Shown here in pieces: positions 18,591-27,355 of a stretch of 64,000 bases of DNA; within the stretch, counting starts at the first letter, position 1, and every line of letters starts with the position of its first letter. Origin of the DNA: DTU089 sp045542535 (GTDB lineage: Bacteria > Bacillota > Clostridia > Oscillospirales > Acutalibacteraceae); assembly GCA_045542535.1 (NCBI GenBank), contig JAZQLF010000004.1, positions 62,001 through 126,000 of the forward strand, read 5' to 3'. The position numbers and the translations under genes are program-made. The notes under the pieces were generated by a model. That model was not told where the DNA came from. It saw only the letters and a list, made by a program, of their open reading frames with translations, and ran no database searches.

Positions 18591-18619
18591 TTGCAATAAG
18601 TGACTAATAAATGTATAAT
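18591..18619 (+). promoter_or_regulatory. Promoter of the xpt purine salvage/uptake block
   Basis: TTGCAA (18591-18596), 17-nt spacer, TATAAT (18614-18619). The predicted leader before the ATG at 18660 is only about 34 nt, so there is no room for a purine riboswitch. Confidence 0.75.
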
Positions 18620-18659
18620 GAAATCTGTGAATATTTTTTGAACAATGGGTGATTTTCAG

Positions 18660-19244
18660 ATGAAGCTTTTGGAAGAGAAAATTGCAAAGGACGGAACTGC
18701 CATCGGCACAGATATCTTAAAGGTGGACATGTTCCTCAACCACCAGATTGACCCCGGTCTCATTATGGAAATGGGTAAAGAATTTTACCGTCTTTTCAAA
18801 GATTGCGGTGCAACAAAGGTTGTTACAATCGAGTCTTCCGGAATTTCTATGGCAGTTGCCACTGCCCTTCAGTTCGGCATCCCTGCCCTCTTTGCAAAAA
18901 AAGGTGACCATAAGAACGTAGGTAGTGATGTTTACAGCGCAAAATGCTATTCTTTCACCCACGCTAAAGAATATCAAATGAAAATTTCCAAAAAATATCT
19001 CAATGAAAACGACAGGGTGCTTATTATTGACGACTTTATGGCAGGTGGCAACGCTTGCAACGCTCTTATTGACATTATCGGACAAGCCGGAGCAGAGGTT
19101 GTCGGTATCGGCATCGCCATTGAAAAAGGATTCCAGCCCGGCGGTAAAGAACTCCGCAAGAAAGGCTACAAGGTTCGGTCTTTAGCAATCGTTGACAGTA
19201 TGTGTGACGGAAAAATCACATTCAGACCTGATATCGATTGCTGA
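18660..19244 (+). CDS. xpt: Xanthine phosphoribosyltransferase
   Basis: 194 residues from the ATG at 18660, chosen because GGGTGAT lies about 8 nt upstream and the product then begins MKLLEEKIAKDG like known Xpt proteins; an ATG at 18645 gives 5 extra residues. It shows the family blocks LKVDMFLNHQIDP, VTIESSGISMAVATAL and the PRPP-binding loop VLIIDDFMAGGNACNAL (about 120-136), plus GIAIEKGFQPGGKEL. It converts xanthine and PRPP to XMP in purine salvage. The 194-residue length equals that usual for Firmicute Xpt. A BMP-family lipoprotein gene follows 31 nt later, so uptake and salvage are probably co-transcribed. Confidence 0.95.
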   Translation: MKLLEEKIAKDGTAIGTDILKVDMFLNHQIDPGLIMEMGKEFYRLFKDCGATKVVTIESSGISMAVATALQFGIPALFAKKGDHKNVGSDVYSAKCYSFTHAKEYQMKISKKYLNENDRVLIIDDFMAGGNACNALIDIIGQAGAEVVGIGIAIEKGFQPGGKELRKKGYKVRSLAIVDSMCDGKITFRPDIDC

Positions 19245-19275
19245 AAATAAAAAATCCTATATGGAGGTAATGACA

Positions 19276-20499
19276 ATGAAAAAATTCAGCAAAGTTCTCG
19301 CTCTCTGCCTTGCTCTTGTATTGGTAGTTGGCTGCTTCGCAGCTTGTGGCGAGAAAACACCCGATGAGCCAAAATCCGAAAACATTAAGGTTGCTCTTAT
19401 TTGTTTGCATGGTGATTCTTCAACTTATGATAAGAACTTCATCGATGCTTTCAAACTTGCTTGTGAAAACAAGGGCCTTACAGCTGACGATTACACAATC
19501 GTTACTGACATTCCCGAAGACACAGCTTGCTATGACCAGGCAGCTGACTTGGCAGAATCTTATGACCTCATTTTCGCTGACTCCTTCGGTCACGAAAGTC
19601 ACATGATTAAGGCAGCCAAGGAATTCCCCGAGGTTGAATTCTGTCACGCAACAGGTACAAAGGCTCACACAGAGAACCTTCCCAACTTCCACAATGCTTT
19701 TGCTTCCATCTACGAAGGCAGATACCTTGCAGGTGTTGCAGCAGGTATGAAGCTTGTTGAACTCTATGGTGATGACGAAGGTAAGGTTTCTGACGAAAAC
19801 GCAAAAATCGGTTATGTTGGTGCTTTCCCCTACGCAGAAGTTATTTCCGGCTACACATCATTCTATCTTGGCGCTAAGTCAATCGTAGAAAATGCTACTA
19901 TGGAAGTTCGTTATACAAACTCTTGGTATGATGAAACAGCTGAAAAGACAACAGCTCTTGCTCTTATTGATGCAGGCTGCAAATTGATTTCACAGCACGC
20001 TGACTCTTGGGGTGCTCCCACTGCTTGCGAAGAGAAAAACATTCCCAACGTTTCTTACAACGGTTCAACTGAAGAAAAATGTCCTAACACATTTATCATC
20101 GCTTCAAGAATCAACTGGACTCCTTATTTCGAGTACATCATTGATTGTGTTAAAAACGACAAGGCTATCGATACCGACTGGACAGGTACACTCGCTACAG
20201 GCTCTGTTGAAATCACTGCTCTCGGTAGTGCTGCTGCAAAGGGCACACAGGATAAGCTTGATGAAGTAAAGAAGGGTCTTCAGGATGGTACAATCAAGGT
20301 ATTTGACTGTTCTACATTCACAGTTGAAGGCAAAGAATTAACATCATTTATCGCTGACGTTGACGATGCAGGTGACTACAAGCCTGAAACAGAGGTTGTT
20401 GAAACAGCAAACGACATTACTTTCATTAACGAAAGTGCAAAGCGTTCAGCTCCTTACTTCAACACAATCATTGACGGTATTACAGCTGTTACTGAATAA
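19276..20499 (+). CDS. BMP-family nucleoside-type ABC transporter substrate-binding lipoprotein
   Basis: 407 residues from the ATG at 19276 (GGAGG 9 nt upstream). A lipoprotein signal peptide ends in VVGCFAACGE; either cysteine (20 or 24) could be lipidated. The mature part matches the basic membrane protein (PnrA/BmpA, NupN) family: the start KVALICLHGDSSTYDKNFID, then DLIFADSFGHE and GRYLAGVAAGMK, and NAKIGYVGAFPYAEVISGY. Such proteins capture purine nucleosides outside the membrane and deliver them to the ATPase/permeases encoded just downstream. The xpt gene immediately upstream supports a purine substrate; which purine is not determined. A terminator-like hairpin at 20535-20562 separates it from the ATPase gene and may lower expression of the membrane components. 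Confidence 0.92.
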   Translation: MKKFSKVLALCLALVLVVGCFAACGEKTPDEPKSENIKVALICLHGDSSTYDKNFIDAFKLACENKGLTADDYTIVTDIPEDTACYDQAADLAESYDLIFADSFGHESHMIKAAKEFPEVEFCHATGTKAHTENLPNFHNAFASIYEGRYLAGVAAGMKLVELYGDDEGKVSDENAKIGYVGAFPYAEVISGYTSFYLGAKSIVENATMEVRYTNSWYDETAEKTTALALIDAGCKLISQHADSWGAPTACEEKNIPNVSYNGSTEEKCPNTFIIASRINWTPYFEYIIDCVKNDKAIDTDWTGTLATGSVEITALGSAAAKGTQDKLDEVKKGLQDGTIKVFDCSTFTVEGKELTSFIADVDDAGDYKPETEVVETANDITFINESAKRSAPYFNTIIDGITAVTE

Positions 20500-20534
20500 T
20501 TTGATTCAAAAGTTATTCTCATTTAATTAAAGGG

Positions 20535-20562
20535 AAAGGCGAAGCGCAACAACTTCGCCTTT
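20535..20562 (+). terminator. Intra-block hairpin between binding protein and ATPase genes
   Basis: 10-bp stem AAAGGCGAAG/CTTCGCCTTT with an 8-nt loop, followed by only a short T-run (TTTC). Probably a partial terminator or 3' stabiliser that makes the binding protein more abundant than the transporter core. Confidence 0.65.
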
Positions 20563-20593
20563 CTTAAATGATAAGCAAACTAAGGAGTTTCTT

Positions 20594-22294
20594 ATGGAGA
20601 AGACTGTAATTTTACAATTAAAAAATATTACTAAAAGATTCGGTTCCAAGGTCCTTGCAAACAATAATGTGAGCTTAGACGTTTATAAAGGAGAAATACT
20701 CTCTATTCTCGGTGAAAACGGTTGTGGTAAAACAACCCTTATGAATATGATAGCCGGTATTTACTATCCTGATTCCGGCAGAATTCTTATTAACGGCGAA
20801 GAGGTTATTATTCGCACCCCTCGTGATGCCTTCGAGCATAAAATCGGTATGATTCATCAACATTTTAAGTTGATTGATATTTTTACTGCAGCACAAAATG
20901 TTGCATTAGGTATTGAAAACGAAAAATATAATCTTAAATCAGTAAATAACCGTATTAAAGAAATGGCTGAAAAATACGGATTTAATATAAATCTTGATAA
21001 AAAAATCTATGAGATGTCAGTTTCTGAAAAGCAGACTGTTGAAATCTTAAAGGTTTTATACAGAGGTGCCGATATTCTCATATTGGATGAACCCACAGCA
21101 GTTTTGACTCCACAAGAAATCAGAAGCTTATTCAATGTATTAAAGGCAATGAAAGATGACGGGAAGTCAATCATCATCATTACACACAAATTAAATGAGG
21201 TTATGGAAATTTCCGACAGAGTTACCGTTTTGCGTAAAGGTGAACACATCGCTACCGTAAACACTGCACAAACCTCTGAAAAAGAACTTACAGAAATGAT
21301 GGTTGGCGAAAAAATCGACCTTAACATCAATCGTACAGAGCCTGTTGACAGTAAATTAAGACTTTCAGTTTCAGAACTTACCGTAAAAAAACCTGACGGC
21401 TACAAGGTAATTGACAATGTTTCTTTTGAAGCATTTGGCGGTGAAATTCTCGGTATTGCGGGGATTGCCGGTAGTGGTCAAAAGGAATTGCTTGAAGCTA
21501 TTGCAGGACTCAACGACTATGATTCGGGCACATTGACTTATTATCATCCTAAAAAAGACAAGCCTGTTTCCTTCTATCACAAAACCTACAAACGCGTTAT
21601 GGAGCTTGCCCACGAAAACGCTTTCAAGGACAGCAACGGAAACGATATTGACTTTAAAAAGTTATCTAAAAAAGAAATCAAAAGTCTTGTTAACGATGAA
21701 AAAATACTGTTCAAGGAAGATGAGGTCATTGACTTAAAGGATAAATCGCCGAGAGAAATCCGTGAGCTCGGTATCAGACTTTCCTTCGTTCCCGAAGACA
21801 GACTGGGTATGGGTCTTGTAGGCAGTATGGATATTGTGGATAATATGATGCTGCGCAGTTATCGAAAAGGCAAATCCTTATTCCTTGACAGAAAGAGTCC
21901 CTCAGACCTTGCCGACAGAATCATCAGTGAATTAGAGGTTAACACCCCCGACTCACACACAGCAGTCAGAAAGCTCTCAGGTGGTAATGTTCAAAAAATT
22001 CTTGTTGGTCGAGAAATTGCTGCCTCACCTGCAATTTTAATGACTGCTTATCCTGTTCGCGGACTTGATATTAACTCATCCTACACCATTTACAATCTCC
22101 TGAATGAGCAAAAACAAAAAGGTGTTTCGGTTATTTTTGTGGGAGAAGATTTGGATGTGTTGATGGCACTCAGTGACAGAATACTTGTTTTAAGTGGTGG
22201 TAAAGTTTCAGGCATTGTTGATGCCAGAACAACCACTAAGGACGAAATTGGTCTTCTTATGGTAAAATCCGATAAAAATGAGGTGACGGAATGA
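20594..22294 (+). CDS. Nucleoside/simple-sugar ABC transporter, double ATP-binding protein
   Basis: 566 residues with two ABC domains, as in RbsA/NupO. First domain: Walker A GENGCGKTT (about 40), signature MSVSEKQTVEI, Walker B ILILDEPTAVL. Second domain: Walker-A-like GIAGSGQKE, which lacks the usual GKS lysine, signature LSGGNVQK, and a degenerate Walker B region LMTAYPVRGLD. The second domain carries an extra charged insertion of about 70 residues (about 318-385) before FVPEDRLGMGLV. Asymmetry between the two sites is normal for this family; the long insertion is less usual. AAGGAG precedes the ATG, and the stop overlaps the permease start by 4 nt. Confidence 0.93.
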   Translation: MEKTVILQLKNITKRFGSKVLANNNVSLDVYKGEILSILGENGCGKTTLMNMIAGIYYPDSGRILINGEEVIIRTPRDAFEHKIGMIHQHFKLIDIFTAAQNVALGIENEKYNLKSVNNRIKEMAEKYGFNINLDKKIYEMSVSEKQTVEILKVLYRGADILILDEPTAVLTPQEIRSLFNVLKAMKDDGKSIIIITHKLNEVMEISDRVTVLRKGEHIATVNTAQTSEKELTEMMVGEKIDLNINRTEPVDSKLRLSVSELTVKKPDGYKVIDNVSFEAFGGEILGIAGIAGSGQKELLEAIAGLNDYDSGTLTYYHPKKDKPVSFYHKTYKRVMELAHENAFKDSNGNDIDFKKLSKKEIKSLVNDEKILFKEDEVIDLKDKSPREIRELGIRLSFVPEDRLGMGLVGSMDIVDNMMLRSYRKGKSLFLDRKSPSDLADRIISELEVNTPDSHTAVRKLSGGNVQKILVGREIAASPAILMTAYPVRGLDINSSYTIYNLLNEQKQKGVSVIFVGEDLDVLMALSDRILVLSGGKVSGIVDARTTTKDEIGLLMVKSDKNEVTE

Positions 22295-23391
22295 AAAAGA
22301 ATAAAAGCAATTTAAAAGAACCCTTTGTCAGAATTGTTAAACGGGATAATATTAAATTACCCAAAATCATTATGATTTATTCCATCGCTATTGTTGGTGG
22401 CTTACTTTTAAGCGGATTGATTTCTGTTTTGTTTTCTGAAAAAGGCTTGGTCGATTTCTTCCAATCATTATTCACAGGAGCATTCGGAAGCGAACGCAAA
22501 TTCTGGCTTTTACTTCAGGATACCTCTCTCCTACTCGGTACTTCAATGGCTTTGCTTCCTGCATTTAAAATGAAATTCTGGAACCTTGGCGGTAACGGAC
22601 AGATTCTTATAAGCTGCCTTTCAGCAATTGCCTGTATGTTCTACCTTGGTGGTAAGGTAAGCGATTCTGTTATTATACCTCTTATGTTTTTCGCAAGTGT
22701 GGCTGCAGGTGCTGTATGGGCAGTTATTCCTGCTATTTTCAAAGCAAAATTCAACACAAACGAATCTTTGTTTACTCTTATGATGAACTATATTGCTACA
22801 GGTCTTGTTTCCTTATGTATCACAATCTGGGTAAAATCAGGCTCAGGTGTTTTGGCACCAATCTCTTACGGTAATATTCCTGAAATAGGTAACAAATATT
22901 TATTACCCATCATTTTGTTTGTATTAATTACAGTTTTAATGCATATATATCTTCGTTCAGCTAAACACGGTTATGAAATTTCCGTTGTGGGTGAAAGTAT
23001 CAATACTGCAAAATATGTGGGTATTAAGGTTGATAAGGTTATTATCAGAACAATGATTCTTTCAGGTGCTATTGCAGGTCTTGTAGGCTTTATTCTTGCA
23101 GGTTCAATTAACCATACTATCAGCACAGCTTCAGCAAATAATATGGGCTTTACAGGTATTATGGCAACCTGGCTTGCTACATTTAATCCGTTACTGATTA
23201 TGCTTACAAGCTTTTTCATCACCTTTATTTCCAAAGGTATGGTTGAGGTCAGAAAAACCTTTATGTTTACAAATGATTCAATATCAAATATAGTTGTAGG
23301 TATTGTTTATTTTGCGGTTATTGTCTGCTCGTTCTTTATTAACTATAAGCTTGTTTTCAGAAAAAAAGAAAAGGAGGAAATTAAGAAATGA
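22291..23391 (+). CDS. Nucleoside ABC transporter permease 1 (NupP-like)
   Basis: 366 residues with about eight to nine membrane helices and the family's central signature around GMALLPAFKMKFWNLGGNGQILI and YEISVVGESINTAKYVGIKV, the coupling-helix region of BPD_transp_2 permeases. It overlaps the ATPase gene by 4 nt (ATGA) and the second permease by 4 nt, so the three are translationally coupled. Together with the BMP lipoprotein it should form an inner-membrane importer for purine nucleosides or related compounds. Substrate is inferred from xpt linkage. Confidence 0.9.
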   Translation: MKKNKSNLKEPFVRIVKRDNIKLPKIIMIYSIAIVGGLLLSGLISVLFSEKGLVDFFQSLFTGAFGSERKFWLLLQDTSLLLGTSMALLPAFKMKFWNLGGNGQILISCLSAIACMFYLGGKVSDSVIIPLMFFASVAAGAVWAVIPAIFKAKFNTNESLFTLMMNYIATGLVSLCITIWVKSGSGVLAPISYGNIPEIGNKYLLPIILFVLITVLMHIYLRSAKHGYEISVVGESINTAKYVGIKVDKVIIRTMILSGAIAGLVGFILAGSINHTISTASANNMGFTGIMATWLATFNPLLIMLTSFFITFISKGMVEVRKTFMFTNDSISNIVVGIVYFAVIVCSFFINYKLVFRKKEKEEIKK

Positions 23392-24356
23392 TTGTTACTT
23401 TCTTAATGAGTGCCATTGCAATCGGCACAGTTCTTCTTTTCGGCTGTATCGGTGAAACAATTACAGAAAAAGCCGGTCACTTAAACCTCGGTATTCCGGG
23501 AATTATGTGTACGGGTACTGTCGGCGGATGTCTTTTTGTCAGTCTTTATATGAACAGCCTTGAAAATCCCGAAAGTGCATCATGGATTTTGCTGATACTC
23601 TCATCACTTTTTGGTGCATTCCTCTTTGCATCTCTCACAGGTGCGATCTATGCCGTTCTTACGATTACATTCCGTTGTAATCAGAATATTACAGGTCTTG
23701 CAATTACAATTTTCGGTAACGGTCTGACACAGTTTTTAATGCACTCATATGTTGATAAAAGTAATTTTTCCACTGCAGGTAAAATTATTGCTCAAAGTTT
23801 GCCTTTCACCGAAAACTCTGATGGTGTAGTGAAAGTATTGTTTGGTCACGGATTCTACGTATATTTTGCAATATTTATTGCATTGATTGCCACATTTATC
23901 TTTAACCGAACAAAGGTTGGTCTTAATCTTCGTGCAATCGGTGAAAACACTGCAACTGCAGATGCCATGGGTGTAAATATAACATTATACAAATATGTTG
24001 CCATTTTAGTAGGCAGCGGTATTGCAGGCTTTGGCGGAGTTTTCTACATTATGGACTATGTTAAGGGCAGTTGGGAAAACGCATCAACTATTGAGGCATT
24101 CGGTTGGCTCGCTATAGCTCTTGTTATCTTCACATTGTGGAAGCCAAATATATCAATAATCGGCTCATATCTTTTCGGTGCATTATATATTGCAGCCTTT
24201 GTTTTCGGAAACATTTCATTCTCAGAAAGAGAAGTCTTGAAAATGCTACCCTATGTAATTACAATTATCGTTTTAATTGTTACCAGCATGATGAACAAAA
24301 AAGAAAATCAGCCACCACAAAATCTCGGTCTTAACTATTTCCGAGAAGAAAGATAA
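23388..24356 (+). CDS. Nucleoside ABC transporter permease 2 (NupQ-like)
   Basis: 322 residues, about eight membrane helices. It shows the BPD_transp_2 phrases ITEKAGHLNLGIPGIM at the N-terminus and LNLRAIGENTATADAMGVNI (coupling region), typical of the second permease of BMP-linked transporters. The ATG overlaps the stop of the first permease by 4 nt and AAGGAGG precedes it. It is the last gene of the xpt-transporter block; a strong terminator follows at 24361. Confidence 0.9.
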   Translation: MIVTFLMSAIAIGTVLLFGCIGETITEKAGHLNLGIPGIMCTGTVGGCLFVSLYMNSLENPESASWILLILSSLFGAFLFASLTGAIYAVLTITFRCNQNITGLAITIFGNGLTQFLMHSYVDKSNFSTAGKIIAQSLPFTENSDGVVKVLFGHGFYVYFAIFIALIATFIFNRTKVGLNLRAIGENTATADAMGVNITLYKYVAILVGSGIAGFGGVFYIMDYVKGSWENASTIEAFGWLAIALVIFTLWKPNISIIGSYLFGALYIAAFVFGNISFSEREVLKMLPYVITIIVLIVTSMMNKKENQPPQNLGLNYFREER

Positions 24357-24360
24357 ATTT

Positions 24361-24394
24361 AAAGCGTATTCGATTATATTTTCGAATACGCTTT
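24361..24394 (+). terminator. Rho-independent terminator of the purine transporter block
   Basis: 13-bp perfect stem (AAAGCGTATTCGA with its complement), 8-nt loop, followed by TATATTTTTT. Starts 4 nt after the permease stop. Confidence 0.88.
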
Positions 24395-24451
24395 TATATT
24401 TTTTGAAACACTGGTAAAAATAGCAATATAAATACATTTTCGGGTGATTTT

Positions 24452-24892
24452 ATGCTTGCTGTTATTACTGCTGTTATTTCCGGCGCTCTGATGAGCATAC
24501 AAGGGGTTTTTAACGAGGGTGTGACTAAACAGACATCTATCTGGATGTCCGCCTCATTCGTCCAATTAACCGCCTTTCTGTTCTGCATAGTCGCTTGGTT
24601 TTTTACAGGACGTGAAAGTTCAGTTAGTTCGCTTTTTAAAATAGAGAATAAATATATGCTTCTGGGCGGTATCATCGGCGCTCTTATTACTTATACTGTA
24701 ATTCGGAGTATGTCAGGGCTTGGACCTGCTCAAGCAGTTATGATAATCGTCACAGCACAGCTTCTTGTGGCATATCTTATTGAATTATTCGGCCTTTTCG
24801 GTGTGGAGAAGGTAGATTTCCAATGGCAGAAATTAGTGGGCGTTATTATTTCCATTGGTGGTATTCTCTTATTTAAATGGGAATTCAAATAA
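24452..24892 (+). CDS. DMT-family small transporter (YdcZ/DUF606 type)
   Basis: 146 residues with four to five membrane helices, the size of the DMT_YdcZ (PF04657) half-transporters. It begins MLAVITAVISGALMSIQGVF with the family's Gly-Ala-Leu-x-x-x-Gln motif, then NEGVTKQTSIWMSASFVQL, and ends in the paired-helix GVIISIGGILLFKWEF. These proteins are probably exporters or channels of small molecules; the substrate is unknown. GGGTGAT lies upstream of the ATG. It is a single-gene unit between the purine transporter terminator and a convergent secreted-protein gene. Confidence 0.82.
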   Translation: MLAVITAVISGALMSIQGVFNEGVTKQTSIWMSASFVQLTAFLFCIVAWFFTGRESSVSSLFKIENKYMLLGGIIGALITYTVIRSMSGLGPAQAVMIIVTAQLLVAYLIELFGLFGVEKVDFQWQKLVGVIISIGGILLFKWEFK

Positions 24893-24894
24893 AA

Positions 24895-24921
24895 AAGAAG
24901 CAGTTCATGCAACTGCTTCTT
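24895..24921. terminator. Bidirectional terminator between convergent genes
   Basis: 11-bp perfect stem AAGAAGCAGTT/AACTGCTTCTT with a 5-nt loop. It lies just after the DMT gene and overlaps the last codons of the convergent FN3 gene; T/A-rich flanks serve both strands. Confidence 0.8.
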
Positions 24922-26311
24922 CGTTTTCTGTGATTTCAGTTTCTTCTTCAACAACCGATTCGGTGTATTCGAATTGAACACCGTCATTATTGAATGCACT
25001 TGAATACTTGCCGTTTAACGCTTTAACGCTGTAAAGGTAAGTTCCGCCGTTTTTAACATCCAAATCAACAAAGGATGTTGTATCTGCGCCAACTACGCTT
25101 GAAATTTTTACCCATTCACCTTCAAGGGTTTTGCGGTAAATATCGTAAGTTTTGGCGGCATCAATTTTATTAAAATTGAGAATTACGCCCACTTCACCAT
25201 TCTGAACAGTAAGCTCATCGGGAGTTGTAAGGAAAATAGTTTTGATACCGCTGTTATTATAGCATCCTTTTACCTTGCCGTCATAAGCTCTGACGGTATA
25301 TTTATAGGTTTCGGAGCAAGTAACGTCTGTATCTGTAAAAGTGACTTTTTTTCCGCCTTTAACTTTTGCTATCTGCTTCCATGAACCGGAATTTCCTTTT
25401 CTGTAAACATAATAGCCGTCTGCAGAGGAAACCTTTTTCCATGTAAGCTTTACATTTGAAATGTTATTTTTAACGGAAGAAAGCTTAGGTGCACCAAGAC
25501 AAGTAATTTCTTCACCTGCATAATATTGGCTGATTTTCTTTCCGTCAACTGCTTTTACTGTATAAGTATATTTAACACCGTTCTTTGCGGTTTCGTCAGT
25601 AAAAGCTCTTGATTTTTTTGTAGTCTTGACTTTTTTCCAGGAAGAATCTTCTGTTTTTCTGTAAACATAATATTTATCTGCGCCTTTAACGGAGCTCCAT
25701 TTAACAATAACGCCGTCAGCACCGTTTTCAACAGATGAAATCTTCGGAACACCAACATTGGTCTTTTTGCCGTAAAGCTTCGGACCTTCGTACATACGGA
25801 TTGAATACATTGTCCAGCTATCGCCGCCGCAATGGTTATAAGTATATGTTGTCTTCTTACCGTTGTGGGCATTATTATGAGCGTAGTCCTGGGAATAGCC
25901 CTCGCTGTTTTCACCGTTGCAGATAACAACGTGTTCAAAATCACCGCAGTAGTTACATTTGTAGAAAATCGGGTCGCCTTTTTCAAGCTTACCCTCATTC
26001 TCTGACATACTGATTTTACCGCTTGTGCCGTTGGTAAGCTTTAATTTATAAGACTTACCATATTCGCCCTTAAGTTTATTGTATAAGTCGATAACAGTTT
26101 CGCCGTAAACATCCACACCGCCTGCCTGCAAGCATTTGGAAGCAAAATCTGCGCACAAACCGATTCCGTTATCCCAATTCTTTTTAGCATATTTAAGAGC
26201 TTTAGAAACGCTGTAATACTCGTTGGCAGCAACAGCTTCAACATTTGCAAAAGGAATAATTCCTAAAGCAAATATAACTGCAAACGCCAAAGAAAATAAA
26301 CGTTTTGTCAT
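24905..26311 (-). CDS. Secreted amidase-like protein with three fibronectin-III repeats
   Basis: 468 residues with a signal peptide (about 1-29). Residues about 30-180 look like the papain-fold Amidase_6 family: a Cys in GLCADFASKCLQAGG, a His in DFEHVVICNG and a later HCGGDSW. Three FN3-like modules follow (about 190-275, 278-360, 365-450), each with W/F-x-x-V/I and the phrase YRK near the start, then KNGVKYTYTVKAVDGK-type strands. The same FN3 style occurs in the deacetylase at 42898-45192. The C-terminus is Glu-rich. It likely acts on the cell wall or on peptides outside the cell. GGAG and a perfect promoter at 26357-26385 precede it. Amidase assignment is moderate. Confidence 0.72.
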   Translation of the reverse strand: MTKRLFSLAFAVIFALGIIPFANVEAVAANEYYSVSKALKYAKKNWDNGIGLCADFASKCLQAGGVDVYGETVIDLYNKLKGEYGKSYKLKLTNGTSGKISMSENEGKLEKGDPIFYKCNYCGDFEHVVICNGENSEGYSQDYAHNNAHNGKKTTYTYNHCGGDSWTMYSIRMYEGPKLYGKKTNVGVPKISSVENGADGVIVKWSSVKGADKYYVYRKTEDSSWKKVKTTKKSRAFTDETAKNGVKYTYTVKAVDGKKISQYYAGEEITCLGAPKLSSVKNNISNVKLTWKKVSSADGYYVYRKGNSGSWKQIAKVKGGKKVTFTDTDVTCSETYKYTVRAYDGKVKGCYNNSGIKTIFLTTPDELTVQNGEVGVILNFNKIDAAKTYDIYRKTLEGEWVKISSVVGADTTSFVDLDVKNGGTYLYSVKALNGKYSSAFNNDGVQFEYTESVVEEETEITENEEAVA

Positions 26312-26356
26312 AATTTATCTCCTAAAAGTTACAATTTGTAATCAAAAACGAGAAAA

Positions 26357-26385
26357 ATTATACCATAACGTTTACAATTTGTCAA
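26357..26385 (-). promoter_or_regulatory. Promoter of the amidase/FN3 gene
   Basis: Minus-strand TTGACA (26380-26385), 17-nt spacer, TATAAT (26357-26362): consensus match. Confidence 0.82.
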
Positions 26386-26398
26386 ATTCATGAAAAAG

Positions 26399-26423
26399 GT
26401 CGGCAGATTTCAACCTACCGACC
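26399..26423 (-). terminator. Terminator of plsC
   Basis: Minus-strand stem GGTCGG/CCGACC extended by AG/CT across a bulge, followed by TTTTTC. Lies 18 nt past the plsC stop. Confidence 0.75.
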
Positions 26424-26441
26424 GTCATTTACTAAGTTCAA

Positions 26442-27206
26442 TTATTCAACTATTTCACTTTTTGCTTCTGCTGCTTTTTCAGCATTCTGCTTATCTCTTT
26501 CATTCTGAATCATTGCTCTTATCTGTTCGGGCATTTTGAAGAAATCCTCTTTTTCAAGACCTTTTGTTTCTATAGGAGGTAAGAATGTTACATAAACAGT
26601 ACCGCTTGTAATATTTCCTGTTTCTTCAAGTCTTGCTCTTGAGCCTTCGATAAGTACGGGAACAACCTTTGCACCACTTTCCATTGCAATTTTCATTGCA
26701 CCGCCCTTAAACTCGCCCAACTTTCCGTCCTTACTGCGAGTGCCCTCGGGGAAAATAACAAGGCTACGTCCTGATTTTACCATCTCGATTGCTTCGTGAA
26801 GAGAAGAACGAGAGCCGTTTTTCTTTTTCCTGTCAACAAAGACGCAATCAAGAACGCCCATCCAATGCTTTAAGAAAGGGAACATACTCAACTCTTTTTT
26901 AGCAATGAACATAGGCATTGTAGGAGCATTGAGGAATACTGCAGGAATGTCAAACATACTTGCGTGGTTGGGGGTGTAAATAATGGGCTCATCAGTGGGA
27001 ACAAGCTCTTTACCCTTTACAACAAAGTTTACATCTGCCATATCTATTAAAGGAAGAAGCCATTCTCTTACATGCTTATCCACAAATGGCTTATATTCCT
27101 TCCATGTCTGTGTCTTCTTCATTTTAAGAGCTGTTTTAAGCTCGGGAGTATAACCTAAAAGAGAAGTAATAAATTTAGTGTACCATTTTATTGTAAATGC
27201 GTTCAT
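26442..27206 (-). CDS. plsC: 1-acyl-sn-glycerol-3-phosphate acyltransferase
   Basis: 254 residues, a typical PlsC/LPLAT. Catalytic HX4D motif NHASMFD (about residue 81), block II FVDRKKKNGSR, block III FPEGTRSKDGKLGEFKGG and block IV VPVLIEGS are all present. It transfers an acyl chain to lysophosphatidic acid at the membrane to make phosphatidic acid in phospholipid synthesis. AAGGAG lies upstream of the ATG at 27206, and a TTGAAT/TAAAAT promoter with 16-nt spacing lies at 27238-27265. It stands as its own transcription unit. The C-terminus is a charged helix rich in Lys, Glu and Ala. Confidence 0.93.
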   Translation of the reverse strand: MNAFTIKWYTKFITSLLGYTPELKTALKMKKTQTWKEYKPFVDKHVREWLLPLIDMADVNFVVKGKELVPTDEPIIYTPNHASMFDIPAVFLNAPTMPMFIAKKELSMFPFLKHWMGVLDCVFVDRKKKNGSRSSLHEAIEMVKSGRSLVIFPEGTRSKDGKLGEFKGGAMKIAMESGAKVVPVLIEGSRARLEETGNITSGTVYVTFLPPIETKGLEKEDFFKMPEQIRAMIQNERDKQNAEKAAEAKSEIVE

Positions 27207-27237
27207 AACGGAATCTCCTTATTAAAATTACCTTGTT

Positions 27238-27265
27238 ATTTTATCATAGACACATAAAAATTCAA
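27238..27265 (-). promoter_or_regulatory. Promoter of plsC
   Basis: Minus-strand TTGAAT (27260-27265), 16-nt spacer, TAAAAT (27238-27243), about 35 nt upstream of the start codon. Confidence 0.6.
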
Positions 27266-27355
27266 GTCCAAAACAGAAAAAAGAAGTTTTTTCTTGAAGG
27301 CTTCCCAAAGGTGTGTTAATATGATTTATATACTGTGTTACGGTAGGTGGGTTTT

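Noticed and set aside
18340..18660. Purine riboswitch upstream of xpt
   Set aside because: The conserved core and paired helices are not found, and the promoter lies only about 40 nt from the start codon.
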